This document shows positions 40,353 to 49,299 of a stretch of DNA of 50,252 bases, piece by piece. Source of the DNA: Atopobiaceae bacterium UBA5363 (GTDB taxonomy: Bacteria; Actinomycetota; Coriobacteriia; Coriobacteriales; Atopobiaceae); NCBI GenBank assembly GCA_002407925.1, contig DHPN01000009.1, positions 75,674 through 125,925 of the forward strand. The letters are read 5' to 3'. Position 1 is the first letter of the stretch; each line of letters starts with the position of its first letter. Made by a program: the position numbers and the translations under genes. The notes under the pieces were generated by a model. It did not search any database, had not been told where the DNA came from, and saw only the letters and a program-made list of their open reading frames with translations.

Positions 40353-41507
40353 GTGGCGGGCCTGCATCCATACCATATCCTCATCGCTTCGGATTCCTTT
40401 AAGGGGTCGCTAACAAGTGTTGAGGCCAACGAGTTAATTGCGCAAGGCGTGCGGCAAGCATGTCACAATGTATATATAAGCTGTGTGGCCGTGGCCGACG
40501 GTGGAGAAGGTACGGTAGACGCCTTCATGAGGCAGTGTAAAGGAGACCTGCGCGAACTGAGCGTAGAAGGATCCTTTGGAAACCCGGTGAAGGCAAAGTA
40601 TGGTTTGTTGTCAAATGGCGCAGCCGTCATAGAGGCAGCCGCAGCAACAGGCATCGGTCTTTCGGGGCGCACGGAAGATGATGCACTGCGTGCATCCACC
40701 TATGGCGTGGGACAGCTTATAAGCGATGCCCTTGATCATGGAGCGACGACGATCTACGTAGGGCTTGGCGGCAGCGCAACCAGTGATGGGGGAGCGGGCG
40801 CCTTTGAGGCTCTTGGCGGTCGACTCTATGCCGGCGATGGCAGGCCAGTGGCGCGCGGCCTCGTAGGCCTGAAGGATGTGAAGAGCCTAGACAGCTCTCA
40901 GCTCGATCCGCGTTTGCGCCAAGCAAGGATCGTCGCTCTTGCCGATGTGCTCAATCCGCTTTGTGGCCCAAAAGGGGCCATATACACGTTTGGGCCCCAA
41001 AAAGGCCTGCAGGCAGCTCATCTTGACACATTTGAGAGCTGGATGGTGCGCTGGGCCTTTGTGACGCAACAAAACAGCAAGCATGACGTCTCAGGTGTTT
41101 TGGGCGCAGGGGCGGCTGGTGGCCTGGGCTTCGGCCTTGCCGCCTTCTGCCACGCGCACGTCGAGCATGGCATTGAGGTGCTGCTCAGGGCGATCGGCTT
41201 TGACCGCATGCTCACTGGTGTGGACCTTGTCATTACCGGCGAGGGGAAAATAGACAAACAGACAGCGCTTGGAAAGACGCCCGTTGGGATTGCCCAACAT
41301 GCCTGTGCCAAGGGGATTCCAGTTGTGGCTGTCGTTGGAAGCCGCAGCGAGGATCTTGGCGATGTGTGGGAGCAAGGCATCGGCCTTGTGGTCCCTGCCG
41401 TGATTGTTCCTGCGACGTTGCAAGAATGCATTTCACGCATAGGTATGACGCTGCCCATTGCTGGGGAGACCGCCATGCGAGCCTTCTTGCTTGGGCAGAG
41501 GGCCTAA
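40353..41507 (+). CDS. glxK: glycerate kinase
   Basis: A 384-residue kinase of the GarK/GlxK type that phosphorylates D-glycerate with ATP. IASDSFKGSLTSVEANELIAQG and VADGGEGTVDAF at the N-terminus are the family hallmarks. The middle has GLGGSATSDGGAGAFEALGG, and the C-terminal lobe has TGEGKIDKQTALGKTP. The GTG start abuts the glutaredoxin stop codon with only GTGAG as ribosome site, so it depends on coupling. A neighbouring pathway for glycerate is not seen in the window; the distant Gph-like phosphatase may be related. Confidence 0.93.
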   Translation: MAGLHPYHILIASDSFKGSLTSVEANELIAQGVRQACHNVYISCVAVADGGEGTVDAFMRQCKGDLRELSVEGSFGNPVKAKYGLLSNGAAVIEAAAATGIGLSGRTEDDALRASTYGVGQLISDALDHGATTIYVGLGGSATSDGGAGAFEALGGRLYAGDGRPVARGLVGLKDVKSLDSSQLDPRLRQARIVALADVLNPLCGPKGAIYTFGPQKGLQAAHLDTFESWMVRWAFVTQQNSKHDVSGVLGAGAAGGLGFGLAAFCHAHVEHGIEVLLRAIGFDRMLTGVDLVITGEGKIDKQTALGKTPVGIAQHACAKGIPVVAVVGSRSEDLGDVWEQGIGLVVPAVIVPATLQECISRIGMTLPIAGETAMRAFLLGQRA

Positions 41508-41575
41508 AGCATTGAGGCAAGGGACAAGGCCTGCGCTTTTTTCGAGGCGCCTGCCCTGTGTTGCAAGCTCCTCTC

Positions 41576-42937
41576 TCAGGAGCTGCGCCGAATGCTCGCA
41601 TACTCAAAGAAGAGCAAAATAAAAAGCAATCCCATAGTTGCGCAAGCCGCATACACAGCACCAGCAAGGGAAAATGAGCTGACCAAGACGTATGAGATGG
41701 GGATAGACGCCAGAAAACCGATTGCGTAGAGCCACATCACGATTGCTTGCCGGCGTAGGACTGTGATGATCTGGTACAGGAAGTCGATCGCGGCAGCAAG
41801 GCCGCCGGTCACAACCATCATAAAAACCAGGTTTGAGATCTGTGAGAAGTCAATTCCATAGAAGAAGCTCATGAGCTTGATGCCTATCCAACCCATGATC
41901 AGGGCCATAAAAGCGGTGGTGGCTGCCGTTACCGCAAGCATGGCAAAGATGATCATGTCGAAGCGCCGCCGTCCATTGGGGTCGCTCCATACACTGGCGA
42001 GCCGGAGCAGTTGCGGCTTATAGATGAAGCCGACCATCATCACGATCGCATGTGCAGGAAAGTAGATGGCATTGTAATAGAGCTGGTTGTCATAGGACAA
42101 GGTGCCTTCCATGGCGAACTTGGGCATGTTGTCGATGAGTGCATAGAGAAACAGCGCAGCAGCCGTCGGGAAACATTGCACGAAGATGTCGTGAATCTCT
42201 ATGAGCTCGGGTCTTCTGGACTTTGGGGTCTCGAATAGCGCTACAGGTAGCGTGGCGATGAGAAAGGTCACAATCGAGACGACGAACAGTGCCATGCTGG
42301 CCATGCCAAGGTCGTGCGTCAGGAACAGCACTACGCAGCAGCTGATGAAGGTCGCAACTGAGCGCAGGGTCATGGATATGCCTGCAAGGTATAGTTTGTC
42401 TTGCTGCTGGAGGCGGCCTTCGTAGACATCGGCGAGGGCGTCCATCATGCGAAAGCCAAAGACGCCGGTGCAAATTGTGAGCATCTGCTGGTCGTATCCG
42501 TGAAAGGCGCACCATGCCCAACCGACGGCTGCCATCAGCGCACACGTTATGTAGCGCTGTATTTGATAAGCTGCAAAGCTTTGCTCCTCTCGCACGTCAG
42601 AGACCTGGAATGTACGAGCGCCATAATTTGCGAGGTACATGAGCATCATGCCGGTGACATAGGCCATTGAGAACTTGCCGGCGCCCTCTATGCCGACAAG
42701 CCATGTCACCGCAATGGTAAGGAGCGGAAACTCTCCCCCCCATGTGGCAAGGCCGATGGAGTTCCAAACATAGTCGCGCTTGGTCCTCCCTGACGAGTAA
42801 AGTTCTACTGCCGAACCGAACTCATGATGTGTGACGGCTTTGAGCAGACGATTCCACCATTGGTTGATGAGCTGAGAGACGACAGAGGGGTGCCTCTGCT
42901 GCTGCATGCTGCGATTCTTATTTTGATGCCTTTTCAC
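41576..42937 (-). CDS. polysaccharide flippase-like integral membrane protein
   Basis: A 453-residue membrane protein with about 12 hydrophobic segments, of the MATE/Wzx-like superfamily (polysaccharide transporter). A polar, Gln/Asn-rich N-terminus of about 60 residues precedes the first segment in YVWNSIGLATWGGEFPLLT. The loop RPELIEIHDIFVQCFPTAAALFLY, before the seventh segment, is typical of oligosaccharide exporters in gut actinobacteria and clostridia. The GTG at 42937 follows GAGAGGGG; an ATG at 42907 and an upstream ATG at 43027 are alternatives. It should flip a lipid-linked glycan, but no glycosyltransferase lies nearby. It is divergent from ppc. Confidence 0.75.
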   Translation of the reverse strand: MKRHQNKNRSMQQQRHPSVVSQLINQWWNRLLKAVTHHEFGSAVELYSSGRTKRDYVWNSIGLATWGGEFPLLTIAVTWLVGIEGAGKFSMAYVTGMMLMYLANYGARTFQVSDVREEQSFAAYQIQRYITCALMAAVGWAWCAFHGYDQQMLTICTGVFGFRMMDALADVYEGRLQQQDKLYLAGISMTLRSVATFISCCVVLFLTHDLGMASMALFVVSIVTFLIATLPVALFETPKSRRPELIEIHDIFVQCFPTAAALFLYALIDNMPKFAMEGTLSYDNQLYYNAIYFPAHAIVMMVGFIYKPQLLRLASVWSDPNGRRRFDMIIFAMLAVTAATTAFMALIMGWIGIKLMSFFYGIDFSQISNLVFMMVVTGGLAAAIDFLYQIITVLRRQAIVMWLYAIGFLASIPISYVLVSSFSLAGAVYAACATMGLLFILLFFEYASIRRSS

Positions 42938-42970
42938 GCTTGAGACCCCTCTCGAAGATAGCCGCACCTG

Positions 42971-42999
42971 TTGACGATTGTAACGCCGCCTTGTATTCG
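42971..42999 (+). promoter_or_regulatory. candidate promoter for ppc
   Basis: TTGACG and TATTCG lie 17 bases apart. It would give a leader of about 150 bases. Confidence 0.3.
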
Positions 43000-43154
43000 C
43001 ATGCTGACAGGCGCTATGGACATGCAAGCATCAAAGGTCCGTGAAATTTGGGTTTCAAAGAAAAAGCGTCGGACTATCGTTGGAAATCTGGCGCTATGGT
43101 AAGAAGGCTCAGCCGAAAGCGCTATGGCGCGAAAAGGGCGTCGGCAAAGGAGGT

Positions 43155-45890
43155 ATGGTGGCAGAGGAGTCATTGCAGGGCAACACCATCAAACAAAGCG
43201 AAGATGAAGAAAGAGACAACGTCGTTGCAGCACTTGCAGGAGTAGATGTCCCTGACCAGATCAAACACAACATGGTTCTTTTCTTGGATTTGGTCAGCAC
43301 AGTCGTTGAGGAATATGATCCTGATCTCCGTCACACGTTCGACAAGCTTCTTACTGATGAGGTTGATCTCGAGAACGACCATCTTTCGGCTCAAGAGGTC
43401 GAAAAAATCTTCCAAGAGACTGTCAAAGTCATCGATTCATTGCCCGTAGAACGCGCGACGTTGCTCATGCGCGCTTTCGCGGCCTTTTTTCACTGCGCAA
43501 ATATCTGTGAGGAGAATTATCGCGTCCACTCATTGAAGCAACGCGAGGCTGAAGTGCCCATGACGCTGGACGCTGATCCGATCAATGAGCTCACAGTGGC
43601 CTATCGAGAGCTCATTGGACAATGCGGCCGCGAACAAGCGGACCGTCTTCTCCAGCAGCTTGAGTTTCATCCTGTCTTTACGGCGCATCCCACTGAGGCC
43701 CGCCGGAAGGCTGTTGAAGGGAAGATACGCCGCATATCCGGTTTGCTTGAGGAGCGGCCTCGCCTTTCGGGAGTTGACCTTGCCGAAAACGAGCGCAAGA
43801 TGCTCCAGGAGATCGAGTCTTTGTTCCGTACGTCTCCAATTGCGCTCAAAAAGCCAACTCCTGTCGAAGAGGCTGACACAATCATCGACATCTTTGACTC
43901 GACCCTCTTTGACATGATCCCGGAGGTCTATCGCCGCTTTGACGATTGGGAGCTTGGTGAGAAGGCCGGCACCGTGCCGCCAGTATGCCCCGCCTTCTTC
44001 CATCCAGGGAGTTGGATAGGGTCAGACCGTGACGGCAACCCCAACGTGACGGCAAAGGTCAGCCGAGCGGTGGCTGAGAAGTTCCGCACGCATGTTCTTG
44101 CGGCGCTTGCGGAGCGTACGCACACCGTAGGGCGTAACCTGACGCTTGACACCGCCTCGACCAAGCCGTCGGCAGAATTGCAGAACCTGTGGAACCACCA
44201 AGTCGAAATGAGTGAGATGCTGACAGCCGCCGCCCAAGAGCGCTCGGCGTCGGAGCTGCACCGTGCTGTCATGCTTGTGATCTCCAAGCGCCTCGAGGCG
44301 ACGATCACGCGGACGGCCGACGTGATGTATGCAAGTTGTGAGGATTACATCGCTGATCTACGAACTGTCCAAAATTCTCTGGTGGCTGCCGGGGCAGTCC
44401 GCACGGCCTACGGGCCATTGCAGAAGCTGATCTGGCAGGCGGAGACATTTGGCTTTCATTTGGTCGAGATGGAGTTCCGCCAGCATTCGATCGTGCACAG
44501 TCGTGCACTTGAGGATATCCGCGAGCATGGGCGTTGGGGCGAACGTGGAGAGCTTTCCCCGATGACGCGAGAGGTGCTGGACACATTTCGCGCAATTGCG
44601 TGGATCCAGCGGCGTAACGGTCTGAAAGCGGCTCGTCGCTACATCATCAGCTTCACGAAGTCGGCCCAGAATGTCGCAGATGTCTACGAGTTGGCTCGCT
44701 TGGCCTTCGCACACGCAGAAGACGTCCCCACCCTTGACGTCATTCCTCTCTTTGAGCAGCTCGATGACCTTGAACATGCCGTCGAGACGCTCGATGAGAT
44801 CATCAAGCTGCCAGACGTACAGCGCCGCTTTGCTGAGAATGGTCGCCGCATGGAAGTCATGCTCGGTTACTCAGATTCTTCAAAAGACGCAGGCCCCACA
44901 ACCGCCACGCTCGCCTTGCACAAGGCGCAAGCTGAAATAGCCCAATGGGCAGAGCACAACCACATAGACCTTACGCTTTTCCATGGGCGTGGGGGTGCTG
45001 TCGGCAGAGGGGGAGGACCGGCTAACCGCGCAGTCCTTGCTCAGCCGAAGGGCTCAGTCAACTGCCGCTTCAAACTGACCGAGCAAGGTGAGGTCATATT
45101 CGCCCGCTATGGGGACCCAACACTTGCCCGTCGCCATGTGGAGTCAGTTGCTGCAGCGACGCTTCTGCAGTCGGCGCCATCCATTGAGTGGACCAACACT
45201 AAGACGACAGAACAGTACTGGCCAATGGCCGAGAAGCTCTCTGACTCCTCGCACAGGCACTATCTTGACCTGCTTAACACCGAGGACTTCGCCGAGTGGT
45301 TCTCGACGGTTACCCCGCTCAATGAGATAGGCTTAATGCCCATTGGGTCTCGTCCTGCCAAACGCGGGCTTGGTGCGAAGTCGTTAGATGACTTGAGAAC
45401 GATTCCTTGGATATTTTCTTGGAGCCAAGCGCGCATCAATCTTGCAGCATGGTATGGCCTCGGGACGGCATGTGCAGAGCTCGATGATCTCTCCTCATTG
45501 CGCGCCGCCTATGCTGAGTGGCCCCTTTTCTCAACGTTTATTGACAATATCGAAATGTCCCTCTCCAAAACCGATGATCGCATAGCACGCATGTACCTTG
45601 ATCTGGGAAGTCGCGATGACCTCACGAAAAAGGTCATGGACGAGATGGACCTGACGAGGCACTGGGTGCTCAAGATCGTAGGCGATGAATGGCCCTTGCA
45701 ACATCGTCAGGTGCTCGGCCCCGTCATACGGATGCGCCTTCCGTTTGTCAATGCGCTGTCCGTTACCCAGGCCCGGGCGCTGCGTGAGGTCCGCGTGGAG
45801 AACCTCTCGCCTGAGCAGCGTGAGAAATACATCTATCTCATCTTGTGCACTGTCTCAGGTGTTGCCGCAGGCCTTCAGAACACCGGGTAA
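43155..45890 (+). CDS. ppc: phosphoenolpyruvate carboxylase
   Basis: A 911-residue enzyme that adds bicarbonate to PEP to give oxaloacetate. The catalytic motifs are intact: FTAHPTEARRKAV, WIGSDRDGNPNVTA, LGYSDSSKDAGPT, the FHGRGGAVGRGGGPA loop, and the C-terminal QNTG tetrad that completes the active site. In a fermenting anaerobe it would feed the reductive branch to succinate or aspartate. AAAGGAGG at 43146-43153 lies right before the ATG at 43155 and four bases before a GTG at 43158; the GTG may be the true start. A GTG at 43041 without ribosome site is rejected. It is divergent from the flippase gene. Confidence 0.96.
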   Translation: MVAEESLQGNTIKQSEDEERDNVVAALAGVDVPDQIKHNMVLFLDLVSTVVEEYDPDLRHTFDKLLTDEVDLENDHLSAQEVEKIFQETVKVIDSLPVERATLLMRAFAAFFHCANICEENYRVHSLKQREAEVPMTLDADPINELTVAYRELIGQCGREQADRLLQQLEFHPVFTAHPTEARRKAVEGKIRRISGLLEERPRLSGVDLAENERKMLQEIESLFRTSPIALKKPTPVEEADTIIDIFDSTLFDMIPEVYRRFDDWELGEKAGTVPPVCPAFFHPGSWIGSDRDGNPNVTAKVSRAVAEKFRTHVLAALAERTHTVGRNLTLDTASTKPSAELQNLWNHQVEMSEMLTAAAQERSASELHRAVMLVISKRLEATITRTADVMYASCEDYIADLRTVQNSLVAAGAVRTAYGPLQKLIWQAETFGFHLVEMEFRQHSIVHSRALEDIREHGRWGERGELSPMTREVLDTFRAIAWIQRRNGLKAARRYIISFTKSAQNVADVYELARLAFAHAEDVPTLDVIPLFEQLDDLEHAVETLDEIIKLPDVQRRFAENGRRMEVMLGYSDSSKDAGPTTATLALHKAQAEIAQWAEHNHIDLTLFHGRGGAVGRGGGPANRAVLAQPKGSVNCRFKLTEQGEVIFARYGDPTLARRHVESVAAATLLQSAPSIEWTNTKTTEQYWPMAEKLSDSSHRHYLDLLNTEDFAEWFSTVTPLNEIGLMPIGSRPAKRGLGAKSLDDLRTIPWIFSWSQARINLAAWYGLGTACAELDDLSSLRAAYAEWPLFSTFIDNIEMSLSKTDDRIARMYLDLGSRDDLTKKVMDEMDLTRHWVLKIVGDEWPLQHRQVLGPVIRMRLPFVNALSVTQARALREVRVENLSPEQREKYIYLILCTVSGVAAGLQNTG

Positions 45891-45936
45891 TCTTTGGCCA
45901 AGAACAAATGCGGAGGAACGGCTGCCCTTCCCTCCA

Positions 45937-45959
45937 TGACCGTTATACTTTAATGGTCA
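45937..45959 (+). promoter_or_regulatory. candidate promoter with flanking inverted repeat, map gene
   Basis: TATACT (45944-45949) is a good -10 box 24 bases ahead of the start codon. It is framed by TGACC (45937) and GGTCA (45955), an inverted repeat that could be an operator. No good -35. Confidence 0.3.
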
Positions 45960-45972
45960 AAAGGAGTTAGCT

Positions 45973-46857
45973 ATGTATGATGGTCAGCCCGTTCCAGGCC
46001 GTAACGATCTTTGTTGGTGTGGGAGCGGAAAAAAATATAAGAAGTGTCACATGCGGCGGGACCAACGCCTCGAGGAGCTCGCAAGTCGTGGAGAGGAGGT
46101 CCTGCCGCGCCGTCTCTTTAAGACGGCGGCAGACATCGCCGGCATAAAGCGCTCTGCTGAGGTCAATATAGGGGTGCTTGACTATGTGGGGAAGCGTATC
46201 GCAGCCGGCGTTTCGACCGAGCAGATCGACCAGTGGATCCATGACTACACCATTGAGCATGATGCCGTGCCAGCAGACCTCAACTATGAGGGCTATCCGA
46301 AAAGCGTCTGCACATCGATCAATGACGTCGTTTGCCACGGCATACCTTCGCCGGACATCGTGCTTGCCGACGGAGACATCGTCAACGTCGACTGCTCAAC
46401 AATCAAGGGCGGCTACTTTTCTGACTCTTCTCGCATGTTTTGCATAGGAGACGTCTCTACTGAGCGCCGTCGGCTGGTGGACGTCACGAAGAAAAGCGTT
46501 GAAGCGGGCCTTGCGGCAGTGAGGCCTTGGGGGCATCTCGGTGACGTCGCCCATGCAGTGCAGACCCAAGCCGAACAAGCAGGCTTCAGCGTCGTGCGTG
46601 ACTTCGGTGGCCATGGTATCGGTCGCGAGTTTCATGAGGACCCCTTTGTCGGCTATGTCGGGGATCCAGGCACCGGCTACGTCCTTGTTCCGGGCATGTG
46701 CTTCACAATTGAGCCGATGATTAATGCCGGTGCCCCAGACATTTACATTGACAGAGGAGATGGCTGGGTCGTGCGCACGAAGGACGGCTCAGACTCTGCT
46801 CAATGGGAGATACAGGTCGTCGTTACAGAGGATGGGTATGAATTGCTGTCATGGTAG
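45973..46857 (+). CDS. map: type I methionine aminopeptidase with SEC-C zinc motif
   Basis: A 294-residue enzyme that removes the initiator Met from new proteins. The N-terminal SEC-C motif DLCWCGSGKKYKKCH binds zinc through C14, C16, C25 and H26, as in SecA tails, and probably tethers it to the ribosome. The pita-bread domain has its five ligands: D140 (VNVDCS), D151 (FSDSS), H214 (GGHGIG), E247 (IEPM) and E279 (WEIQ), with H122 in CHGIP. AAAAGGAG precedes the ATG. It follows ppc after 82 bases with its own candidate promoter. Confidence 0.94.
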   Translation: MYDGQPVPGRNDLCWCGSGKKYKKCHMRRDQRLEELASRGEEVLPRRLFKTAADIAGIKRSAEVNIGVLDYVGKRIAAGVSTEQIDQWIHDYTIEHDAVPADLNYEGYPKSVCTSINDVVCHGIPSPDIVLADGDIVNVDCSTIKGGYFSDSSRMFCIGDVSTERRRLVDVTKKSVEAGLAAVRPWGHLGDVAHAVQTQAEQAGFSVVRDFGGHGIGREFHEDPFVGYVGDPGTGYVLVPGMCFTIEPMINAGAPDIYIDRGDGWVVRTKDGSDSAQWEIQVVVTEDGYELLSW

Positions 46858-46908
46858 CTAGAGCATAGAAAGTAGTGCGCGCATGGCGCTGCTTGTTTTT
46901 GCAAACCG

Positions 46909-46917
46909 TGCTACACT
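46909..46917 (+). promoter_or_regulatory. extended -10 promoter of the thiamine-precursor operon
   Basis: TGCTACACT has the TG-n-TACACT form just upstream of the riboswitch. Transcription would start near 46924, which fits the 5' edge of the aptamer. Confidence 0.4.
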
Positions 46918-46921
46918 ACAC

Positions 46922-47026
46922 AACGACAAAAGGGGGCTGGCGCACGCCGGCTGAGAGAGGGCCCAGTTATGCGGCCTTGACCTTCTACCTGATCTGGGTA
47001 ATGCCAGCGTAGGGACCAGAGTCGTC
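46922..47026 (+). ncRNA. TPP riboswitch (THI element) aptamer
   Basis: All conserved THI-box blocks are in order: GGGGGCTGGC, the CTGAGAG core (46951-46957), ACCTGATCTGG (46987-46997), GTAATGCCAGC and GTAGGGA (47009-47015). ACGAC (46923) and GTCGT (47021) can close stem P1. It binds thiamine pyrophosphate. It lies directly ahead of the thiamine-binding protein and ABC importer genes, so high TPP should switch off uptake. Confidence 0.96.
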
Positions 47027-47031
47027 TGTAT

Positions 47032-47062
47032 GGGTCCCGCACAACGCGCGGGGCCTTTTTTT
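47032..47062 (+). terminator. riboswitch-controlled terminator
   Basis: GGTCCCGC pairs with GCGGGGCC around a seven-base loop, then seven T. GGGACC (47012-47017, part of the conserved 3' end of the aptamer) can pair with GGTCCC of this stem to form an antiterminator. TPP binding would hold GGGA and free the terminator, giving the off state. Confidence 0.85.
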
Positions 47063-47089
47063 GAAGGTCGTGCGCCGGAAGGAGTACAT

Positions 47090-47425
47090 ATGAACTGTTC
47101 TATTGCGATCCAGTACCTGCCGATGGATGTCGCAGGTGACGCGGAGGTCTGTCGCGTTGTCGATGCGGTGATTGCCTACATCGACTCCACAGGCCTTGAT
47201 TATTTTGTTGGTCCGTTTGAGACGGCCATAGAAGGCGATTACGACGCTTGCATGGAATGCTTAAAGCAGTGTCAGCTTGTTGGCGCAAAGGCAGGCTGTG
47301 GCCATGTGATGACCTATGTCAAGATCGACTACAAGACGACTGGCGACGTAATGAGCACAGAGCATAAGGTTTCAAAATATCATGAAGGGGCTCCGGAGTT
47401 CGCCAAAAAAGAAGCCGTTGCATAG
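47090..47425 (+). CDS. thiamine-binding protein of the YkoF/MTH1187 type
   Basis: A 111-residue ferredoxin-like-fold protein of the thiamine-binding (COG0011/PF01910) group. It has the MNCSIAIQYLPMDV beginning, the DYFVGPFETAIEGDYD segment typical of the family, and AKAGCGHVMTYVKIDYK. Members bind thiamine or its pyrimidine precursor in the cytoplasm. AAGGAG lies six bases before the ATG at 47090. The frame is open from an ATG at 47030, but that codon is inside the riboswitch terminator. It is the first gene under TPP control and lies eight bases from the permease. Confidence 0.88.
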   Translation: MNCSIAIQYLPMDVAGDAEVCRVVDAVIAYIDSTGLDYFVGPFETAIEGDYDACMECLKQCQLVGAKAGCGHVMTYVKIDYKTTGDVMSTEHKVSKYHEGAPEFAKKEAVA

Positions 47426-47433
47426 GGAGTACC

Positions 47434-48228
47434 ATGCACACCTCTTCTGTGACAGGGCTTAACCGTATGCGCCGCACCCTCGTCCCGACAGCAGCCATCG
47501 TCGTGATTCTTGCTGTCTGGCAGTTTGTGTGCGCGACGGGCATAGTCCCTGGCTATATGTTGCCGAGCCCTGTTGCTGTGGTGCTTGCATTTGGCAAGGA
47601 TCCTGCGCTGCTCCTCTCCAACACTCTTGTCACGCTCCAAGAGGCGGCATTGGGCCTTGTGATTGGCGTGACCGCAGGTTTCATATTCGCTGTTGGGATG
47701 GATCGCTTCCTGACCTTCAGGTTGGCGCTCAACCCACTCATCACGGTGTCCCAAACAATACCGACGATTGCCATAGCGCCGCTCCTCGTGCTGTGGTTTG
47801 GGTATGGGCTGGCTCCCAAAGTGATCCTCGTTGTCATCACGACGTTTTTTCCTATAACGGTTTCGCTCGTTTCAGGCTTCGCGTCAGTGGATCCTGATTT
47901 GCTGGACTTGATGCGCACGATGCGGGCAAGCCGCAGCCAAGTCTTTTGGAATGTTAAGCTGCCCGCAGCTTTGCCACAGTTCTTTTCGGGACTTAAGATT
48001 TCAGCGACCTATGCCATTGTCGGCGCCGTGGTTGCCGAATGGATCGGGAGCTCCGTTGGCATCGGCCACATGATGACCCTGTATCGCAAGTCATTTGCCT
48101 ATGACAGCATGTTTGCTGTGATTTTACTGATATCTGCCCTCTCGCTTTTGCTGATGAAGCTGGTTGACGCCATTGAGCATGTTGCAATGCCGTGGGAGGG
48201 CAACAAAGGAAGGAAGGACCAATCATGA
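47434..48228 (+). CDS. thiX: ABC transporter permease, ThiX/SsuC type
   Basis: A 264-residue permease of the SsuC/TauC family with six membrane segments. GYMLPSPVAVVLAFG after the first segment is the family motif, and LMRTMRASRSQVFWNVKLPAALPQFFSGLKIS holds the EAA loop. ThiX in Bacillus and Clostridia imports N-formyl-4-amino-5-aminomethyl-2-methylpyrimidine, a salvageable thiamine pyrimidine; the riboswitch makes that role likely here. GGGAG precedes the ATG. Its stop overlaps the binding-protein start by four bases. Confidence 0.88.
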   Translation: MHTSSVTGLNRMRRTLVPTAAIVVILAVWQFVCATGIVPGYMLPSPVAVVLAFGKDPALLLSNTLVTLQEAALGLVIGVTAGFIFAVGMDRFLTFRLALNPLITVSQTIPTIAIAPLLVLWFGYGLAPKVILVVITTFFPITVSLVSGFASVDPDLLDLMRTMRASRSQVFWNVKLPAALPQFFSGLKISATYAIVGAVVAEWIGSSVGIGHMMTLYRKSFAYDSMFAVILLISALSLLLMKLVDAIEHVAMPWEGNKGRKDQS

Positions 48229-49298
48229 TATCTCATCTTCTCAATGCGCGTTTTACGCGGCGCTCATTTCTCACGGGTGCCGGCATAAGTGGTCTGGCAG
48301 CTGCGGGCTCCATGCTCGCGGGTTGTGGCAGCAGCAGTGCCTCTTCTGCTTCCGCCGGTAGCTCTTCGACGGGCAGCTCCACTTCGGGCAGCCTTACGAA
48401 GCTCTCCTTCGTGCTTGACTACACGCCCAACACCAACCACACAGGAATCTACGTCGCACAGGCTAAGGGCTACTATGCCGATGAGGGCCTGGAGATTGAC
48501 ATTCAACAGCCGCCTGAGGATGGGGCTGACGCCCTGATTGGCGCTGGCAGCGCGCAGCTTGGCGTCTCCTATCAAGACGTGATGGCCAACAGCTTCGGCT
48601 CGTCTGACCCGATGCCCTACACAGCCATCGCTGCCGTAATTCAACATAACACCTCGGGCATCATGAGTCGCGCGGCTGATAACATCACACACCCTGCCGC
48701 AATGGCAGGCCACACCTATGCGACATGGGACCAGCCCGTCGAGCAGGCGACGATCAAAGATGTCGTAGAGGCAGACGGAGGCGACTTCTCACAAATCACG
48801 ATGGTTCCTTATAGCGTCGACGATGAGGTGAGCGGCCTGAAGTCAAACCTTTTCGACACCGTCTGGGTTTATGAGGGATGGGCAGTGCAGAATGCAATTG
48901 TGCAGAACTTTGCCTACAATTACTTCTCCTTCATCTCAATAGACGACGTCTTTGACTACTACACGCCGGTGATTGCGGCAAACAACGACTTTCTTTCCAG
49001 CTCTCCGGATCAAGCGAAAGCCTTTTTGCGAGCGACGAAAAAAGGCTATGAATATGCCATTGACAATCCGGATGACGCTGCGCAGATCCTGTGTGATGCC
49101 GTGCCGGAGCTGGACTCTGCCTTGGTGAAGCAAAGCCAATCCTACCTTGCCGGCCAGTATCAAGCTGATGCCTCAAGCTGGGGGATAATCGATAAGAGCC
49201 GGTGGCAAACGTTCTATACCTGGCTCAATGACAATTCGTTGGTAGATAACCAGCTTGATGCGAGTGCCGGCTTCTCGATGGACTATCTTGAGGCTTGA
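48225..49298 (+). CDS. thiY: ABC transporter substrate-binding lipoprotein, ThiY type
   Basis: A 357-residue NMT1/THI5-like binding protein. The signal has FTRRSFLTGAGISGLAAAGSML and a lipobox AGC: a twin-arginine motif plus lipid anchor. After a Ser-rich linker the domain starts LSFVLDYTPNTNHTGIYVAQ, the ThiY hallmark for binding of the pyrimidine precursor, then GYYADEGLEIDI and GSAQLGVSYQDVM. AAGGAAGGA precedes the ATG, which overlaps the permease stop. The TPP riboswitch upstream ties it to thiamine salvage. The exact ligand (HMP or formylaminopyrimidine) is inferred from family only. Confidence 0.9.
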   Translation: MISHLLNARFTRRSFLTGAGISGLAAAGSMLAGCGSSSASSASAGSSSTGSSTSGSLTKLSFVLDYTPNTNHTGIYVAQAKGYYADEGLEIDIQQPPEDGADALIGAGSAQLGVSYQDVMANSFGSSDPMPYTAIAAVIQHNTSGIMSRAADNITHPAAMAGHTYATWDQPVEQATIKDVVEADGGDFSQITMVPYSVDDEVSGLKSNLFDTVWVYEGWAVQNAIVQNFAYNYFSFISIDDVFDYYTPVIAANNDFLSSSPDQAKAFLRATKKGYEYAIDNPDDAAQILCDAVPELDSALVKQSQSYLAGQYQADASSWGIIDKSRWQTFYTWLNDNSLVDNQLDASAGFSMDYLEA

Positions 49299-49299
49299 C

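Noticed and set aside
43041..43154. N-terminal extension of PEP carboxylase from a GTG at 43041.
   Set aside because: No Shine-Dalgarno sequence, and AAAGGAGG marks the start at 43155/43158. The extension is not part of the family.
47030..47089. Upstream in-frame ATG for the thiamine-binding protein.
   Set aside because: The codon lies in the riboswitch terminator stem and has no ribosome site; the ATG at 47090 has AAGGAG.
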